Part shown: piece after piece, positions 1-8,066 of the stretch
Layout of the letters: each line of letters begins with the position of its first letter
How positions within the stretch are numbered: position 1 is the first letter of the stretch
NCBI RefSeq assembly: GCF_019599145.1
Contig: NZ_CP080647.1
Location: forward strand, 372,001-436,000
Source: Streptomyces akebiae
GTDB lineage: Bacteria; Actinomycetota; Actinomycetes; Streptomycetales; Streptomycetaceae
Reading direction: 5' to 3'
Length of the DNA stretch: 64,000 bases
Notes under the pieces: generated by a model
Databases searched by the model: none
What the model was told of the DNA's origin: nothing
What the model saw: the letters and a program-made list of their open reading frames with translations, nothing else
Program-made: the position numbers and the translations under genes

Positions 1-831
1 CCGGACCCCGCCGCCTACCACCGGATCTTCGACCCGTTCTACCGGGGTGCCTTCGACGCGGGACGCCAGGTCCGGATCGTCCACGCCCGGCAACTGCACG
101 ACCCGAGCGGGGAGCGGGAGGGCCTGTCACCGGAGGAGGCCGTCCGCCGCCATCCGGTCCTGGTCGTCCCGGCGCTGTATCTCGCCGCCGACGCCACCCT
201 CGACTGGTTCGCCGCGTACGCCGAGGCCGGTGGCCATCTGGTGCTGAGCCCGCGCACCGGGTACGCCGACCACGAGGCCCGGGCCCGTACCGAACCGGCC
301 CCCGGGCGGCTGGCGGAGGCGGCCGGCGTCCACTACGACGAGTTCAGCAACCTGACGGGCGAGATCCCGGTGCGCCCGACGCCCGACAGCCCGCTCCGGC
401 TGTCGGAGGGCGCGGCGGCGACGCGCTGGGCGGACGGGCTCACCGTCGACGACGCCGAGGTGCTGGCCGCGTACGACCACCCGCACTTCGGCCGCTGGCC
501 CGCGCTCACCACGCGTGGGCACGGTGCGGGGCGGATCACGTACGTCGGTACGGTGCCCGACCGTCGCCTCGGGCGCGCGCTGGCCGAGTGGCTGGCGCCG
601 GCCGCACGCCACGGCTGGGCGGACCTGCCGGAGTCGGTCACCGCGACCACCGGCACGGCCGAGGACGGGCGGCGCGTCCACATCGTCCACAACTGGAGCT
701 GGGAGCCCGCGAGCGTCCCGGCCCCGATCGACCTCACCGACGCGCTGGACGGCACGTCCGTCGCGGCGGGCACGGCGGTGGAACTCGGCCCGTGGGACGT
801 ACGGGTCTTCGTCGCCGACGACCTCGACTAG
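1..831 (+). CDS. Beta-galactosidase, GH42 family (C-terminal part; 5' end outside window)
   Basis: The frame is open from the first base and encodes the last 276 residues of a GH42-type beta-galactosidase. Visible parts are the Rossmann-like trimerisation domain (PVLVVPALYLAADATL, then GGHLVLSPRTGYADHEARAR) and the small C-terminal beta domain ending in GPWDVRVFVADD. The catalytic barrel lies upstream of the window. GH42 enzymes release terminal galactose, and some release arabinopyranose, from oligosaccharides, usually in the cytoplasm. The stop codon overlaps an AGGAGA ribosome binding site, and the next gene starts 8 bases later, so the two are probably cotranscribed. I am confident of the family. 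The substrate cannot be read from this part. Confidence 0.85.
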   Translation, partial: PDPAAYHRIFDPFYRGAFDAGRQVRIVHARQLHDPSGEREGLSPEEAVRRHPVLVVPALYLAADATLDWFAAYAEAGGHLVLSPRTGYADHEARARTEPAPGRLAEAAGVHYDEFSNLTGEIPVRPTPDSPLRLSEGAAATRWADGLTVDDAEVLAAYDHPHFGRWPALTTRGHGAGRITYVGTVPDRRLGRALAEWLAPAARHGWADLPESVTATTGTAEDGRRVHIVHNWSWEPASVPAPIDLTDALDGTSVAAGTAVELGPWDVRVFVADDLD

Positions 832-839
832 GAGAAGCC

Positions 840-2645
840 ATGCAGAGAAGACGAGCCGCGAGAGTGCTGGGGACCTTCACCGCGGCGTCCGCGCTGCTGG
901 TGGTGCCCATGGCCAGTGCGGGGGCGTACAGCCCGACCGGTGGAGTCATGTACCAGCTCGGCGCCGAGGCCTGTCTGAAGGGACGGGGCAACTGCGCGGT
1001 CTACCCCAAGTCGGCGCAGCTGCCGAGCGGGCGTCTGGTCGCGTCGTTCGAGAAGTCCACCGTCGTCACGTCGACGGGCAGCGCCGACCGGCAGACCCTC
1101 CCGGTGTACAAGAGCGACGACGACGGAACGACCTGGCAGCCACTGTCCGAGGTGAAGGCACCGGCGTACCTGTCGAAGGATCCCCGCTACGCGAAGTACA
1201 CGAGCAACTGGACCAACCCGTTCCTGTACGTACTCCCGCAGCAGGTCGGCAAGTTGAAGGCCGGCACACTGCTGCTGGCGAGTGTCGTGTCGGGCGACGA
1301 CGCCTACTACCAGGAGCACAAGGCCGCCGACCCCGACTGGACGCCCTCCAACGACGGCGACCGCTCCGACATGGCGATCGCGCTGTACTCCAGCACCGAC
1401 GACGGCCGGACCTGGAAGGTGGTCAACGTCGTCGCGACCGGCGGCTGGCAGGGCGGCAGCGCGGGCGCGGTCGGGCAGAACGTCGCGAGCGCCAACACGC
1501 ACCGTCAGGTGGATCCCCTCTGGGAGCCGTACCTGATGGTCCACAAGGGCAAGCTGGTCTGCTACTACTCCGACGAGAACGACTACCTCGGCTTCGACCC
1601 GGCCACCGGCGTCCCGAGGCTCGACCCGGCGAACGACACCGCCAAGGACTCGCACGGCCAGATCCTGGTCCACAAGACCTGGGACGGCCGCAGCGCCAAG
1701 TGGAGCGCTCCGGTCGTCGACATCGCCGGGTCGACCCAGGACATGGGCGGCGGGAAGACGGAGATCGGCGGTGGCCGGCCGGGCATGACGAACCTCGTCC
1801 CGACGGCGGACGGCAAGTGGCTGCTCACCTACGAGTACTGGGGCGGCGGGGCCAACACCCGCTATCGCGTGGCGAACGACCCGCTGAAGTTCTTCCGGGG
1901 CTCCCCCACCGGCATGGGTGTCGACGCGCTGCCGGTGGTGTCCGGCTCCCGCCCGCTCGCGCAGGGCGGCAGTCCGGTGCTCATCCGCCTGCCCGACGGG
2001 CGCCTGGTCTACAACGCCGCCGGGAGCGGCGACGTCTGGGTCAACGACAGCGGACGCGCCGACGGCGCGTGGACGCAGTACCAGACGACCTCGCGGGCGG
2101 GGTACAGCCGCAACCTGCAGTACGTGGAGGACACCGGCCGGGTCGTGATCCTCAACAACCAGGGCACGTCGACGATCGCGTTCGCCGAGGTCGATCTCGG
2201 TGGCTCGGCCGGGGCCTACCGGAAGTTGGTGAACCGGAAGACCGGCCAGGTCATCGGTACCGGGAACAACACCACCGACGCGAACATCGGCAACGGGGAC
2301 GTGCCCGACGTGGTCCTGGAGGACGCGGGGGCGGCCGCGGATCCGGACACCCAGTACTGGCACGTCGTCACCAAGTCCGACGGGGGTGTGACGCTGCTCA
2401 ACAAGTCGGGGGGCCGGGCGGCGGCGATCTGGACCGGCAACGCGACGGCCGGGCAGCGGATCGGGCAGTGGGTGGACGACAGCGCCACGGGCACGTGGGA
2501 GGTCGTCAAGACCGGCGACGGTCGCATCAGACTGCGGTCGGTGAAGAACAAGGACCTCTACCTGACCGGTGGTTCGGCCGGGGCGCCGCTCACCCTGCAG
2601 AACGCGTCCACGGACGGTTCGCAGGAATGGAGGCTCGTTCGGTAG
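840..2645 (+). CDS. Secreted GH93/sialidase-like glycosidase with C-terminal ricin-type lectin domain
   Basis: The 601-residue product begins with a Sec signal peptide (MQRRRAARVLG, a hydrophobic stretch, then SAGAYS). Residues about 35-430 look like a BNR/Asp-box beta-propeller (YKSDDDGTTW, YSSTDDGRTW, YYSDENDYLGF). The layout and the GGGRPGMTNLVPT motif resemble GH93 exo-arabinanases more than true sialidases. Residues about 455-601 form a beta-trefoil with QxW-like repeats (DTQYWHV, TGTWEV, SQEWRL) that would bind carbohydrate. The start follows AGGAGA by five bases. With the GH42 gene immediately upstream it suggests extracellular attack on arabinan or arabinogalactan followed by intracellular cleavage. 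The GH93 assignment is tentative; a different exo-glycosidase with a six-bladed propeller is the main alternative. Confidence 0.72.
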   Translation: MQRRRAARVLGTFTAASALLVVPMASAGAYSPTGGVMYQLGAEACLKGRGNCAVYPKSAQLPSGRLVASFEKSTVVTSTGSADRQTLPVYKSDDDGTTWQPLSEVKAPAYLSKDPRYAKYTSNWTNPFLYVLPQQVGKLKAGTLLLASVVSGDDAYYQEHKAADPDWTPSNDGDRSDMAIALYSSTDDGRTWKVVNVVATGGWQGGSAGAVGQNVASANTHRQVDPLWEPYLMVHKGKLVCYYSDENDYLGFDPATGVPRLDPANDTAKDSHGQILVHKTWDGRSAKWSAPVVDIAGSTQDMGGGKTEIGGGRPGMTNLVPTADGKWLLTYEYWGGGANTRYRVANDPLKFFRGSPTGMGVDALPVVSGSRPLAQGGSPVLIRLPDGRLVYNAAGSGDVWVNDSGRADGAWTQYQTTSRAGYSRNLQYVEDTGRVVILNNQGTSTIAFAEVDLGGSAGAYRKLVNRKTGQVIGTGNNTTDANIGNGDVPDVVLEDAGAAADPDTQYWHVVTKSDGGVTLLNKSGGRAAAIWTGNATAGQRIGQWVDDSATGTWEVVKTGDGRIRLRSVKNKDLYLTGGSAGAPLTLQNASTDGSQEWRLVR

Positions 2646-2658
2646 TGGGCCCGGAACC

Positions 2659-2689
2659 TTGACCTTGTCCCGGCGGAGACTGCCAGGAT
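2659..2689 (+). promoter_or_regulatory. Candidate promoter of a leaderless gene (DUF6461)
   Basis: TTGACC (2659-2664) and CAGGAT (2684-2689) are 19 bases apart. The -10 box ends 6 bases before the ATG at 2696, which would place transcription start on or next to the start codon. No clear ribosome binding site is needed or seen. Confidence 0.45.
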
Positions 2690-2695
2690 GATCCG

Positions 2696-3340
2696 ATGAC
2701 TGACGGACTCCGCTGGGTGTGCGAGGCGTACCCGTTCGGCCACACCCTCGTCTTCTGCGAGGGCCTCGCCCCGGAGCAGGTGCTCCTGCGCCTCGGCGCG
2801 CGAAGGGAGTCGTTCTTCCCGCTGACGCGCGTCGAGGCCCAGGAGATCGAGGTCCGCAACGCCGCCGACGAGCCCTACGACCTCGACCACCTCGACGACC
2901 TGGACGTGGCGGCCGTCGAGGAACGGGGGTTCCTGCGGCCGGAGGTCGACGCCGTGCTCCGGGCGGGGGCGATCGAGGGCTGGGCCTTCGCGGTCCAGGC
3001 CTCCACCTCGTACGTCTCCGCCCGCGACCACCTGCCCGCGCTCTCCCGTGGAACCCGTGTCGTCACCGCCTGCCGGGACGTGAACGCCACGCAACGGGTG
3101 GAGTACGCCGTCGACGGGCGGGTCCTGTCCTCCTTCGATCCCGGGCTCCCCGCCTACGACGACGGCGTCGACCCGGTGGCATTCGGTTGGCCGACCGCCG
3201 CCGGGAGCATGGCCTCGCCCCAGGTCATGGAGTGGTTGGAGCACCACTTCAGGCTGTGGCTGCCCAGGGCCTCCGAGCACCGGCGGCTGCCGGCGGCGGC
3301 TTTTGTCACCCGCCGCCCAGCCACCCCTCGACCACGGTGA
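2696..3340 (+). CDS. DUF6461 family protein
   Basis: The 214-residue soluble protein has the N-terminal pattern of DUF6461: LRWVCEAYPFGHTLVFCEGL, then LLRLGARRESFFPLT. It continues with the WAFAVQASTSYVSA segment and an acidic ERGFLRPEVDAVLR stretch. The family is common in Streptomyces and has no established function. There is no signal peptide or membrane segment. The last 35 bases overlap the 3' end of the convergent HAD hydrolase gene, so the basic C-terminal tail (RRPATPRPR) is encoded within that overlap. Confidence 0.78.
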   Translation: MTDGLRWVCEAYPFGHTLVFCEGLAPEQVLLRLGARRESFFPLTRVEAQEIEVRNAADEPYDLDHLDDLDVAAVEERGFLRPEVDAVLRAGAIEGWAFAVQASTSYVSARDHLPALSRGTRVVTACRDVNATQRVEYAVDGRVLSSFDPGLPAYDDGVDPVAFGWPTAAGSMASPQVMEWLEHHFRLWLPRASEHRRLPAAAFVTRRPATPRPR

Positions 3341-3809
3341 AATCGGCGGCGGTCATGCCCACTTGGGGTTCGACCCGGTGCAGGAGGGCCCGCCCCGGGT
3401 GGTGCCGCGCCACCCAGGCGCGATCGAGGTCGGTGATCTCGTCGTCGACCCAGATGAACGGGCGTCCGGCCGCCGTGCGGACGAGGACCCGGGTCTTCCA
3501 GTGCAGCAGGTCCGCCCGGTCCTCCTCCGGCGCCTCCGGCAGGTCGACGACCGGCCACCGGGGAAGGCCGAGCAGCGGGGCGATCACCTCGTTGGCGTCG
3601 TCCATCCACGCGGTGGCCCACATCGGCTCGCAGATCAGCCGCCGCAGGCGCGGCCCGTGCGCGCGGTCGATCTTCGCCAGCTGCGGATTGGACGTGAGCT
3701 GCCAGTCGACCCACTCCTCGGCGGACGCGGGGAGCCGCCCACCGCCGTAGGGCAGGAGGGTGCCGTCGACGTCCAGGAAGAGCAGGGGGCGGTGCGTGTC
3801 AGTGGTCAT
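3306..3809 (-). CDS. HAD-like hydrolase
   Basis: The 167-residue protein starts MTTDTHRPLLFLDVDGTLLPYG, where DVDGT carries the two catalytic aspartates of the haloacid dehalogenase superfamily. WVDDEITDLDRAWV near residue 125 is the motif IV acidic pair. The ATG at 3809 was chosen because it lies just before the first beta strand and overlaps the stop codon of the upstream Xre gene by 4 bases (ATGA), which indicates translational coupling. The short cap points to a small-molecule phosphatase. Substrate is unknown. Position at the end of a Xre-DUF2975 operon is the only functional hint. Confidence 0.78.
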   Translation of the reverse strand: MTTDTHRPLLFLDVDGTLLPYGGGRLPASAEEWVDWQLTSNPQLAKIDRAHGPRLRRLICEPMWATAWMDDANEVIAPLLGLPRWPVVDLPEAPEEDRADLLHWKTRVLVRTAAGRPFIWVDDEITDLDRAWVARHHPGRALLHRVEPQVGMTAADFTVVEGWLGGG

Positions 3810-4108
3810 GGCCGCACACCGCCCGTGGAGCCGTCGGTCTGCGTGTGGTCGTCCCTGGCCCTGAGACCGTCGGTGTCGGCGTGCCGGCCGGTGTCCGAAG
3901 GGTGGTCGCTCTCCCAGCGGAGCAGGTCTCCCGGCTGGCATTCGAGCACCTCGCAGAGCGCGGCGAGGGTGGTGAAACGGACGGCCTTGGCGCGGCCGTT
4001 CTTGAGCACCGCCAGGTTGGCCGGGGTGATACCGACGCGTTCCGCAAGTTCGCCCACGGACATCTTCCGCCTGGCCAGCATCACGTCTATGTCGACGGCG
4101 ATCGGCAT
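3806..4108 (-). CDS. Xre/Cro-type helix-turn-helix regulator (YozG-like)
   Basis: The 100-residue protein has one Cro/CI-type DNA-binding domain at residues 10-65 (SVGELAERVGITPANLAVLKNG, then LAALCEVLECQPGDLL) and a polar, probably disordered tail. The arrangement with an adjacent DUF2975 membrane protein matches the widespread YozG-YoaS pair. Its start codon shares one base with the stop codon of the DUF2975 gene (4108), and its stop overlaps the HAD gene, so the three form one operon. It probably binds the inverted repeats upstream of the operon. Confidence 0.82.
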   Translation of the reverse strand: MPIAVDIDVMLARRKMSVGELAERVGITPANLAVLKNGRAKAVRFTTLAALCEVLECQPGDLLRWESDHPSDTGRHADTDGLRARDDHTQTDGSTGGVRP

Positions 4109-4605
4109 CAGATCACCTCGGCCAGCTCGGCACGCATCCGCGTCGCCTCGGCGTCACGGTTGACGGCCTGCGCGAGCAGCATCCGCAGGACGAGGACGAT
4201 GAGCGCCATCCCCAGCACCGCCAGACCGACGCCGCCGAGCAGGAGCACGACGCCGGGGGCCACCGCCTCGCCCGGCGCCAGGACCACACCGAGCGCGAAC
4301 ACCAGGAGCGCCGCCGCCACCATCGCGCCGATCACCCCGTGCACGTACCGGAAGGCCGCGTGGGAGAAGACCGTGTCCCGCCGGACCATCGTCACCAGCC
4401 GCCACACACAGACGAGGACGACCTGGACGGTCACCACGCCGAGGACCACGATCACGAGCGTCGGCGTCCGGACGTGGGCCACATCCGCGTCGAGCCCTTC
4501 CAGATCCGCGGCCAGCAGCGGCACCATCACCGCCTGCACGAACACCGAGCCGACGAACAACCCCACGATCACGGCCCGCAATGCCAGCACCGTCAGCTTC
4601 CCCAC
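4108..4605 (-). CDS. DUF2975 family membrane protein
   Basis: The 165-residue protein has four predicted membrane helices: LALRAVIVGLFVGSVFVQAV, PTLVIVVLGVVTVQVVLVCV, IGAMVAAALLVFALGVVLA and a Gly/Leu-rich fourth helix. This matches DUF2975 in length and topology. The frame is open to a GTG at 4626, but an AAGGAGG sequence lies inside that longer version, five bases before the GTG at 4605, so 4605 is the better start. It precedes and overlaps the Xre gene, and the pair is expected to work as a membrane partner plus regulator. The stimulus is unknown. Confidence 0.78.
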   Translation of the reverse strand: MGKLTVLALRAVIVGLFVGSVFVQAVMVPLLAADLEGLDADVAHVRTPTLVIVVLGVVTVQVVLVCVWRLVTMVRRDTVFSHAAFRYVHGVIGAMVAAALLVFALGVVLAPGEAVAPGVVLLLGGVGLAVLGMALIVLVLRMLLAQAVNRDAEATRMRAELAEVI

Positions 4606-4634
4606 GACACCCTCCTTCACGCCCACTCGACCAG

Positions 4635-4661
4635 CGATAGAAATCTATCGAGAATCGATAG
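4635..4661. promoter_or_regulatory. Candidate operator of the DUF2975-Xre-HAD operon
   Basis: Three alternating copies of one hexamer: CGATAG (4635-4640), CTATCG (4645-4650) and CGATAG (4656-4661). They form two overlapping perfect inverted repeats with 4- and 5-base spacers, 30 bases upstream of the chosen start. The stretch is A/T-rich for this genome. The neighbouring Xre protein is the likely ligand; this is inference. Confidence 0.5.
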
Positions 4662-4725
4662 GGTAGGCAAGGTGTGACCGTGACGGCTGCGCGGAGGCAC
4701 TCGGTATGGTCCGCGGCGTCGTGCG

Positions 4726-5535
4726 TCAGCCGGGCGGTTCCCCGGCCGCCCAGTCACGGATGAGCCGGATCGTGCGGTCGGTCCGCTCCTCGTGCAGATA
4801 GTGGCCGGTGTGGGGCCAGTGCTCGACACGTGAGCCGGGCACCCGCAGCGTGCCGCGCTCCCACTCGGCGGCCTCCTCGAACGACCACACCGTGAGCGCC
4901 GGTTGGGATCGGCGGCGCAGATACGTCTCGCTGTGCGGGCGGACCCCCACCGCTCCGGGATCGGTGTACATGCCCGCGTAGGCCTGGGCGATGACGTGGT
5001 CCGGTGTGCCGAGCACCGTGCGGATGTGTGCCGTACGGAGTCCGGGCGGGGCCTGCGGGGAGAAGGCGCCGGCCACGAGGGCGGCCGCGGCACGGGCGCC
5101 GCGCTCCCGGTATTCGGCGAGACGGGCGGGGATCCGCGCGGCCTCGGCCTCGTCCGCGCCGTGCGCGGGATCGAGGGCGATGACCGACCGCACGGTCACC
5201 GGGTGGCGGAGGGCGAGCAGGTTGACGACCTGGACGCCCATGGAGTGGCCGACGGCGACGACCGGCCCCACGCCCAGGAAGTCGAGCAGCGCGGCCAGGT
5301 CCTCCGCCATCTCCGCCGGGGTGTTGCCCTCGTCAGGCACCTCGGAGCGGCCGTGGCCGCGCAGGTCGGGGACGAGGACCCGGAACCGGTCGGCCAGCGC
5401 CTCCGCGTGCGGCGACCACTCCCGCCCGTCGCCACCCCAGCCGTGCACGAGCAGCAGCACGGGGGCGCCCTCGTGGCCGGCGGGACCGAGGGAGGTGCAG
5501 AAGAGGCGGATGCGGCCGAGGTCGAGCAGGGTCAT
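4726..5535 (-). CDS. Alpha/beta hydrolase
   Basis: The product (269 residues from the chosen ATG) is a single-domain alpha/beta hydrolase. LLVHGWGGDGREW is the oxyanion-hole HG motif, VGHSMGVQ holds the nucleophile serine in GxSxG, and WPHTGHYLHEE near the C-terminus carries the catalytic histidine. No signal peptide or membrane segment is seen. The frame extends to 5577, but MTLLDLGRIRLF at 5535 is the natural start of the first beta strand, although no strong ribosome binding site marks it. Esterase or epoxide-hydrolase activity cannot be distinguished by sequence reading. Confidence 0.75.
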   Translation of the reverse strand: MTLLDLGRIRLFCTSLGPAGHEGAPVLLLVHGWGGDGREWSPHAEALADRFRVLVPDLRGHGRSEVPDEGNTPAEMAEDLAALLDFLGVGPVVAVGHSMGVQVVNLLALRHPVTVRSVIALDPAHGADEAEAARIPARLAEYRERGARAAAALVAGAFSPQAPPGLRTAHIRTVLGTPDHVIAQAYAGMYTDPGAVGVRPHSETYLRRRSQPALTVWSFEEAAEWERGTLRVPGSRVEHWPHTGHYLHEERTDRTIRLIRDWAAGEPPG

Positions 5536-5763
5536 GAGCGATCGCCCGGGGTGGTGCGGTGGGTGGTGTGCGCGCATCCGCGCGGGACGGGGGCGTGGGT
5601 CACGGGGAACTCCGCCGGTCGATGGTCAGAGGGTGCACTGCAGTGTGCCGAACCCGAGGTGGTCGCAACGGTTCGGCGCGCCCTCAGGCCGGCGCCGGAC
5701 CGGTGGGCCGGGGAGCCGGGGGATGTCGACGTGGCGCCGTGTCTGGGTAGCAGCACCCGCGAA

Positions 5764-5783
5764 GTTGAGTACGCGCACTCAAG
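5764..5783. promoter_or_regulatory. HAIR-like inverted repeat upstream of the acyltransferase gene
   Basis: TTGAGT (5765-5770) and ACTCAA (5777-5782) flank six bases (ACGCGC). The HspR element (HAIR) is CTTGAGT-N7-ACTCAAG; here the first base is G and the spacer is six. It lies about 60 bases before the acyltransferase start. It may bind HspR weakly or belong to another regulator. Confidence 0.4.
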
Positions 5784-5844
5784 ATCCGGTGCGGCGGGCG
5801 CCCCGACGATGGGGGTCTTCCTCGTCGAGCTCGGGAGAGACCTC

Positions 5845-6507
5845 ATGTTCAGCCGCCTCGCCGACGTCCTGGTACCCGCCGTCGGACGTCTCACGGTGAC
5901 CACCGATGCCGGATCCGTCTGGACACCGGGCAGCATCGTCGTCGCGAACCACACCTCCCTCGCCGATCCCGCGATCGTGCTCGCCGCGCTGCACCGCCTC
6001 GGCATCGAGCCGGTCGCCATGGGCGCCGCCGGCCTGTGGCGGATCCCCCTGCTGGGCCGCGCGCTCACCCGCGAGGGGTACATCCCGGTGTACCGGAGGG
6101 ACCCGCGCGCCGCCGACGCGCTCGATCTCGCCGCCGCCGCGCTGGCGCGGGGCCGGACGGTCCTCATCTACGCCGAGGGCGGGATCCCGGTCCGCGAGGA
6201 CGCCGCCGAGGCCGCGCCCGGGGCGTTCCGCAGCGGCCTGACCCGGCTCGCGGCACGCACCGGAGCGCCCGTCGTCCCCGTCGGCCAGGCCGGGGCCCGC
6301 CGGGTCACCTCCGGCAACACGGTCAAGCAGATGGCGGGGCTGCTCACCGCGCCCGTGCGCCGCCCCGCGCTCCATGTCCACGTCGGGGCGCCTCTCTCCC
6401 TCACCGACGATCACACGTCGAACACCCGGCAGGCGCACGCCGCGGTGACCGCCGCCTGGCGCACGGCCGCCGCCCGCCTCGGGGAACCGGCCGCGCTCGC
6501 CGCGTGA
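5845..6507 (+). CDS. 1-acyl-sn-glycerol-3-phosphate acyltransferase-like protein (PlsC family)
   Basis: The 220-residue protein contains the PlsC acyltransferase core. NHTSLADP (about residues 35-42) is the HX4D catalytic motif, RIPLLGRALTREGYIPVYRR is motif II, YAEGGIP replaces the more usual FPEGT of motif III, and GAPVVPVGQAGARRV is motif IV. The family transfers acyl groups to lysophosphatidic acid or related acceptors at the inner membrane face. The ATG at 5845 follows GGGAGA at a good distance; an in-frame ATG at 5809 lacks a comparable site. A HAIR-like repeat lies upstream. Confidence 0.8.
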   Translation: MFSRLADVLVPAVGRLTVTTDAGSVWTPGSIVVANHTSLADPAIVLAALHRLGIEPVAMGAAGLWRIPLLGRALTREGYIPVYRRDPRAADALDLAAAALARGRTVLIYAEGGIPVREDAAEAAPGAFRSGLTRLAARTGAPVVPVGQAGARRVTSGNTVKQMAGLLTAPVRRPALHVHVGAPLSLTDDHTSNTRQAHAAVTAAWRTAAARLGEPAALAA

Positions 6508-6549
6508 CGGAGGAGCCGCACCGGCGGGACGCTGCCCGGTACGCATTCG

Positions 6550-6565
6550 ATGCTATCGTTAGCAT
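6550..6565. promoter_or_regulatory. Perfect 16-base inverted repeat upstream of lysR gene
   Basis: ATGCTA-TCGT-TAGCAT, centred 93 bases before the GTG at 6650 and 42-57 bases after the acyltransferase stop. It is A/T-rich against its surroundings. It may be an operator or part of a promoter; the LysR product is a candidate ligand. Confidence 0.35.
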
Positions 6566-6649
6566 GGACAGGGTGCGGCGCGGTTGTCGCGCGACAGGGG
6601 CGCGGACGATGATCGCGGCACGGGATTCCGCGGACACGAGGAGCCGACG

Positions 6650-7549
6650 GTGGAACTGCGCTGGCTGACATCGTTCGTGGCGGTCGCCGAGGATCTGCAC
6701 TTCGGGCATGCCGCCGACCGGCTCTACCTGGCCCCGTCGGCACTGAGCGCCCAGATCAAGGCGCTGGAGACCGAGCTGGGCGTGCGGCTCGTCGACCGTG
6801 GCCGCCGCTCCCGGATCCGGCTGACCGGCGCGGGCGAGCTCTTCCTGACCGAGGCCCGGCTGACCCTGGCCCAGGTCGCGAAGGCCGAGGCCGTGGGCCG
6901 GCGGGCGGGCCGGGGCGAGCTGGGCGAGGCCGAGATCGCGTACGTCGCCTCCGCCGCGTTCTCCGGTGTGCTCACCCGGGTGCTGGCCGACTGCGCGCGC
7001 CACGAGCGGGACGTGACCGTACGGGTGCGGGAGATGGAGACGCCGGCACAGCTGGAGGCGCTCGGCTCGGGCCGCATCGACGTGGGCTTTCTGCGGTGGC
7101 GGCCGGAGTACCCGCCGGACCTGACGGCCGTCTGCCTGCTGACGGAGGAGATGGTACTGGCCCTCCCCGAGGAGCACCGGCTGAGCGCCCTGGAGGCCGT
7201 GCCCGCCGCAGAGCTGACCGGGGAACGGTTCGTGGTGCCCCACTTCGACGAGGAGCACGGCTTCCGCGACCAGATCAACGAGGTGGGGGACATCGGTGGC
7301 TTCCAGGCCCGACTCGCGCCGCCCGTCAAGGACTTCGTCGCCGCCCTGACCCTCGTGGGCGGCGGCCTGGGTGTCGCCCTCGTACCGGACTCGGTCCGGT
7401 GCGTGCGGATGCCCGGCGTGGTCCATCGCCCACTCGCCGACGTCTCACTCACCACCCGCCTCGTCGGCGTGCACCGCCGTGACGAGACCTCTCCCGCCGT
7501 CCGCCGGGTGGTCCGCCGCCTGCGCGCGGCAGCCGAAGAGGCCGGCTGA
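6650..7549 (+). CDS. LysR family transcriptional regulator
   Basis: The 299-residue protein has the LysR layout: N-terminal winged HTH ([20 protein letters not shown], then [20 protein letters not shown]) and a substrate-binding domain from about residue 85 ([36 protein letters not shown]). The GTG at 6650 was chosen because GAGGAG precedes it by six bases and family members begin with a short MELRxL segment. Genes regulated by LysR proteins are often divergent, but here both neighbours run in the same direction, so the target is unclear. Confidence 0.88.
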   Translation: MELRWLTSFVAVAEDLHFGHAADRLYLAPSALSAQIKALETELGVRLVDRGRRSRIRLTGAGELFLTEARLTLAQVAKAEAVGRRAGRGELGEAEIAYVASAAFSGVLTRVLADCARHERDVTVRVREMETPAQLEALGSGRIDVGFLRWRPEYPPDLTAVCLLTEEMVLALPEEHRLSALEAVPAAELTGERFVVPHFDEEHGFRDQINEVGDIGGFQARLAPPVKDFVAALTLVGGGLGVALVPDSVRCVRMPGVVHRPLADVSLTTRLVGVHRRDETSPAVRRVVRRLRAAAEEAG

Positions 7550-7638
7550 GGCCGACACCACGGTCGAGGTCTCGCCCGTGGCCCTCGACGAGCCTCGACA
7601 CACATGCGGGCACGCTCCCGCCCCCGGGGCTCGACATT

Positions 7639-8030
7639 CGGTGGCCGTCCGGCACACCGCGCGGCTGGTGACGACCGGGGTCCTCACGGAGGGCGAGGTC
7701 GTGGGGCTCGGAGCGCTGGGTCCGCTCGGCTCCCGGGACGCCGAGAAGCCGGTGGCCGAGCTGTCGACGGGGCAGCAGCGGCGTCTCGACCTCGCGCCGG
7801 CGCCGGCCACCCGGCCGCACGTCCTGTTGCTGGACGAGCCGACCAACCACCTGTCCATCGCCCTGGTCGACGAACTCACCGAGGCCCTGCACACCACGGA
7901 CGCGGCCGTCGTCGTCGCCACGCACGACCGGCAGCTGCGACGCGACATCCGGGGCTGGCCCCGTCTGGCGCTCTCCGCGCACGAGGGGGCCGGCGTTTCG
8001 GGGCACGCGTCGGGCCACCTGCACTCCTGA
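7639..8030 (+). pseudogene. Remnant of an ABC-F type ATP-binding protein
   Basis: This stretch encodes only the end of an ABC-F ATPase: the signature [12 protein letters not shown], Walker [12 protein letters not shown] and the switch histidine in VVVATHDRQ. The Walker A loop, the first ATPase domain and the interdomain linker are absent, and upstream the frame runs back into the end of the lysR gene without a plausible start. ABC-F proteins act on the ribosome and many protect it from antibiotics. Without a P-loop this piece cannot bind ATP in the usual way, so I read it as a truncated relic. Confidence 0.72.
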
Positions 8031-8066
8031 CCACGGTCGGCGCGGCGGGTACGGCCCGCCGCGCCG

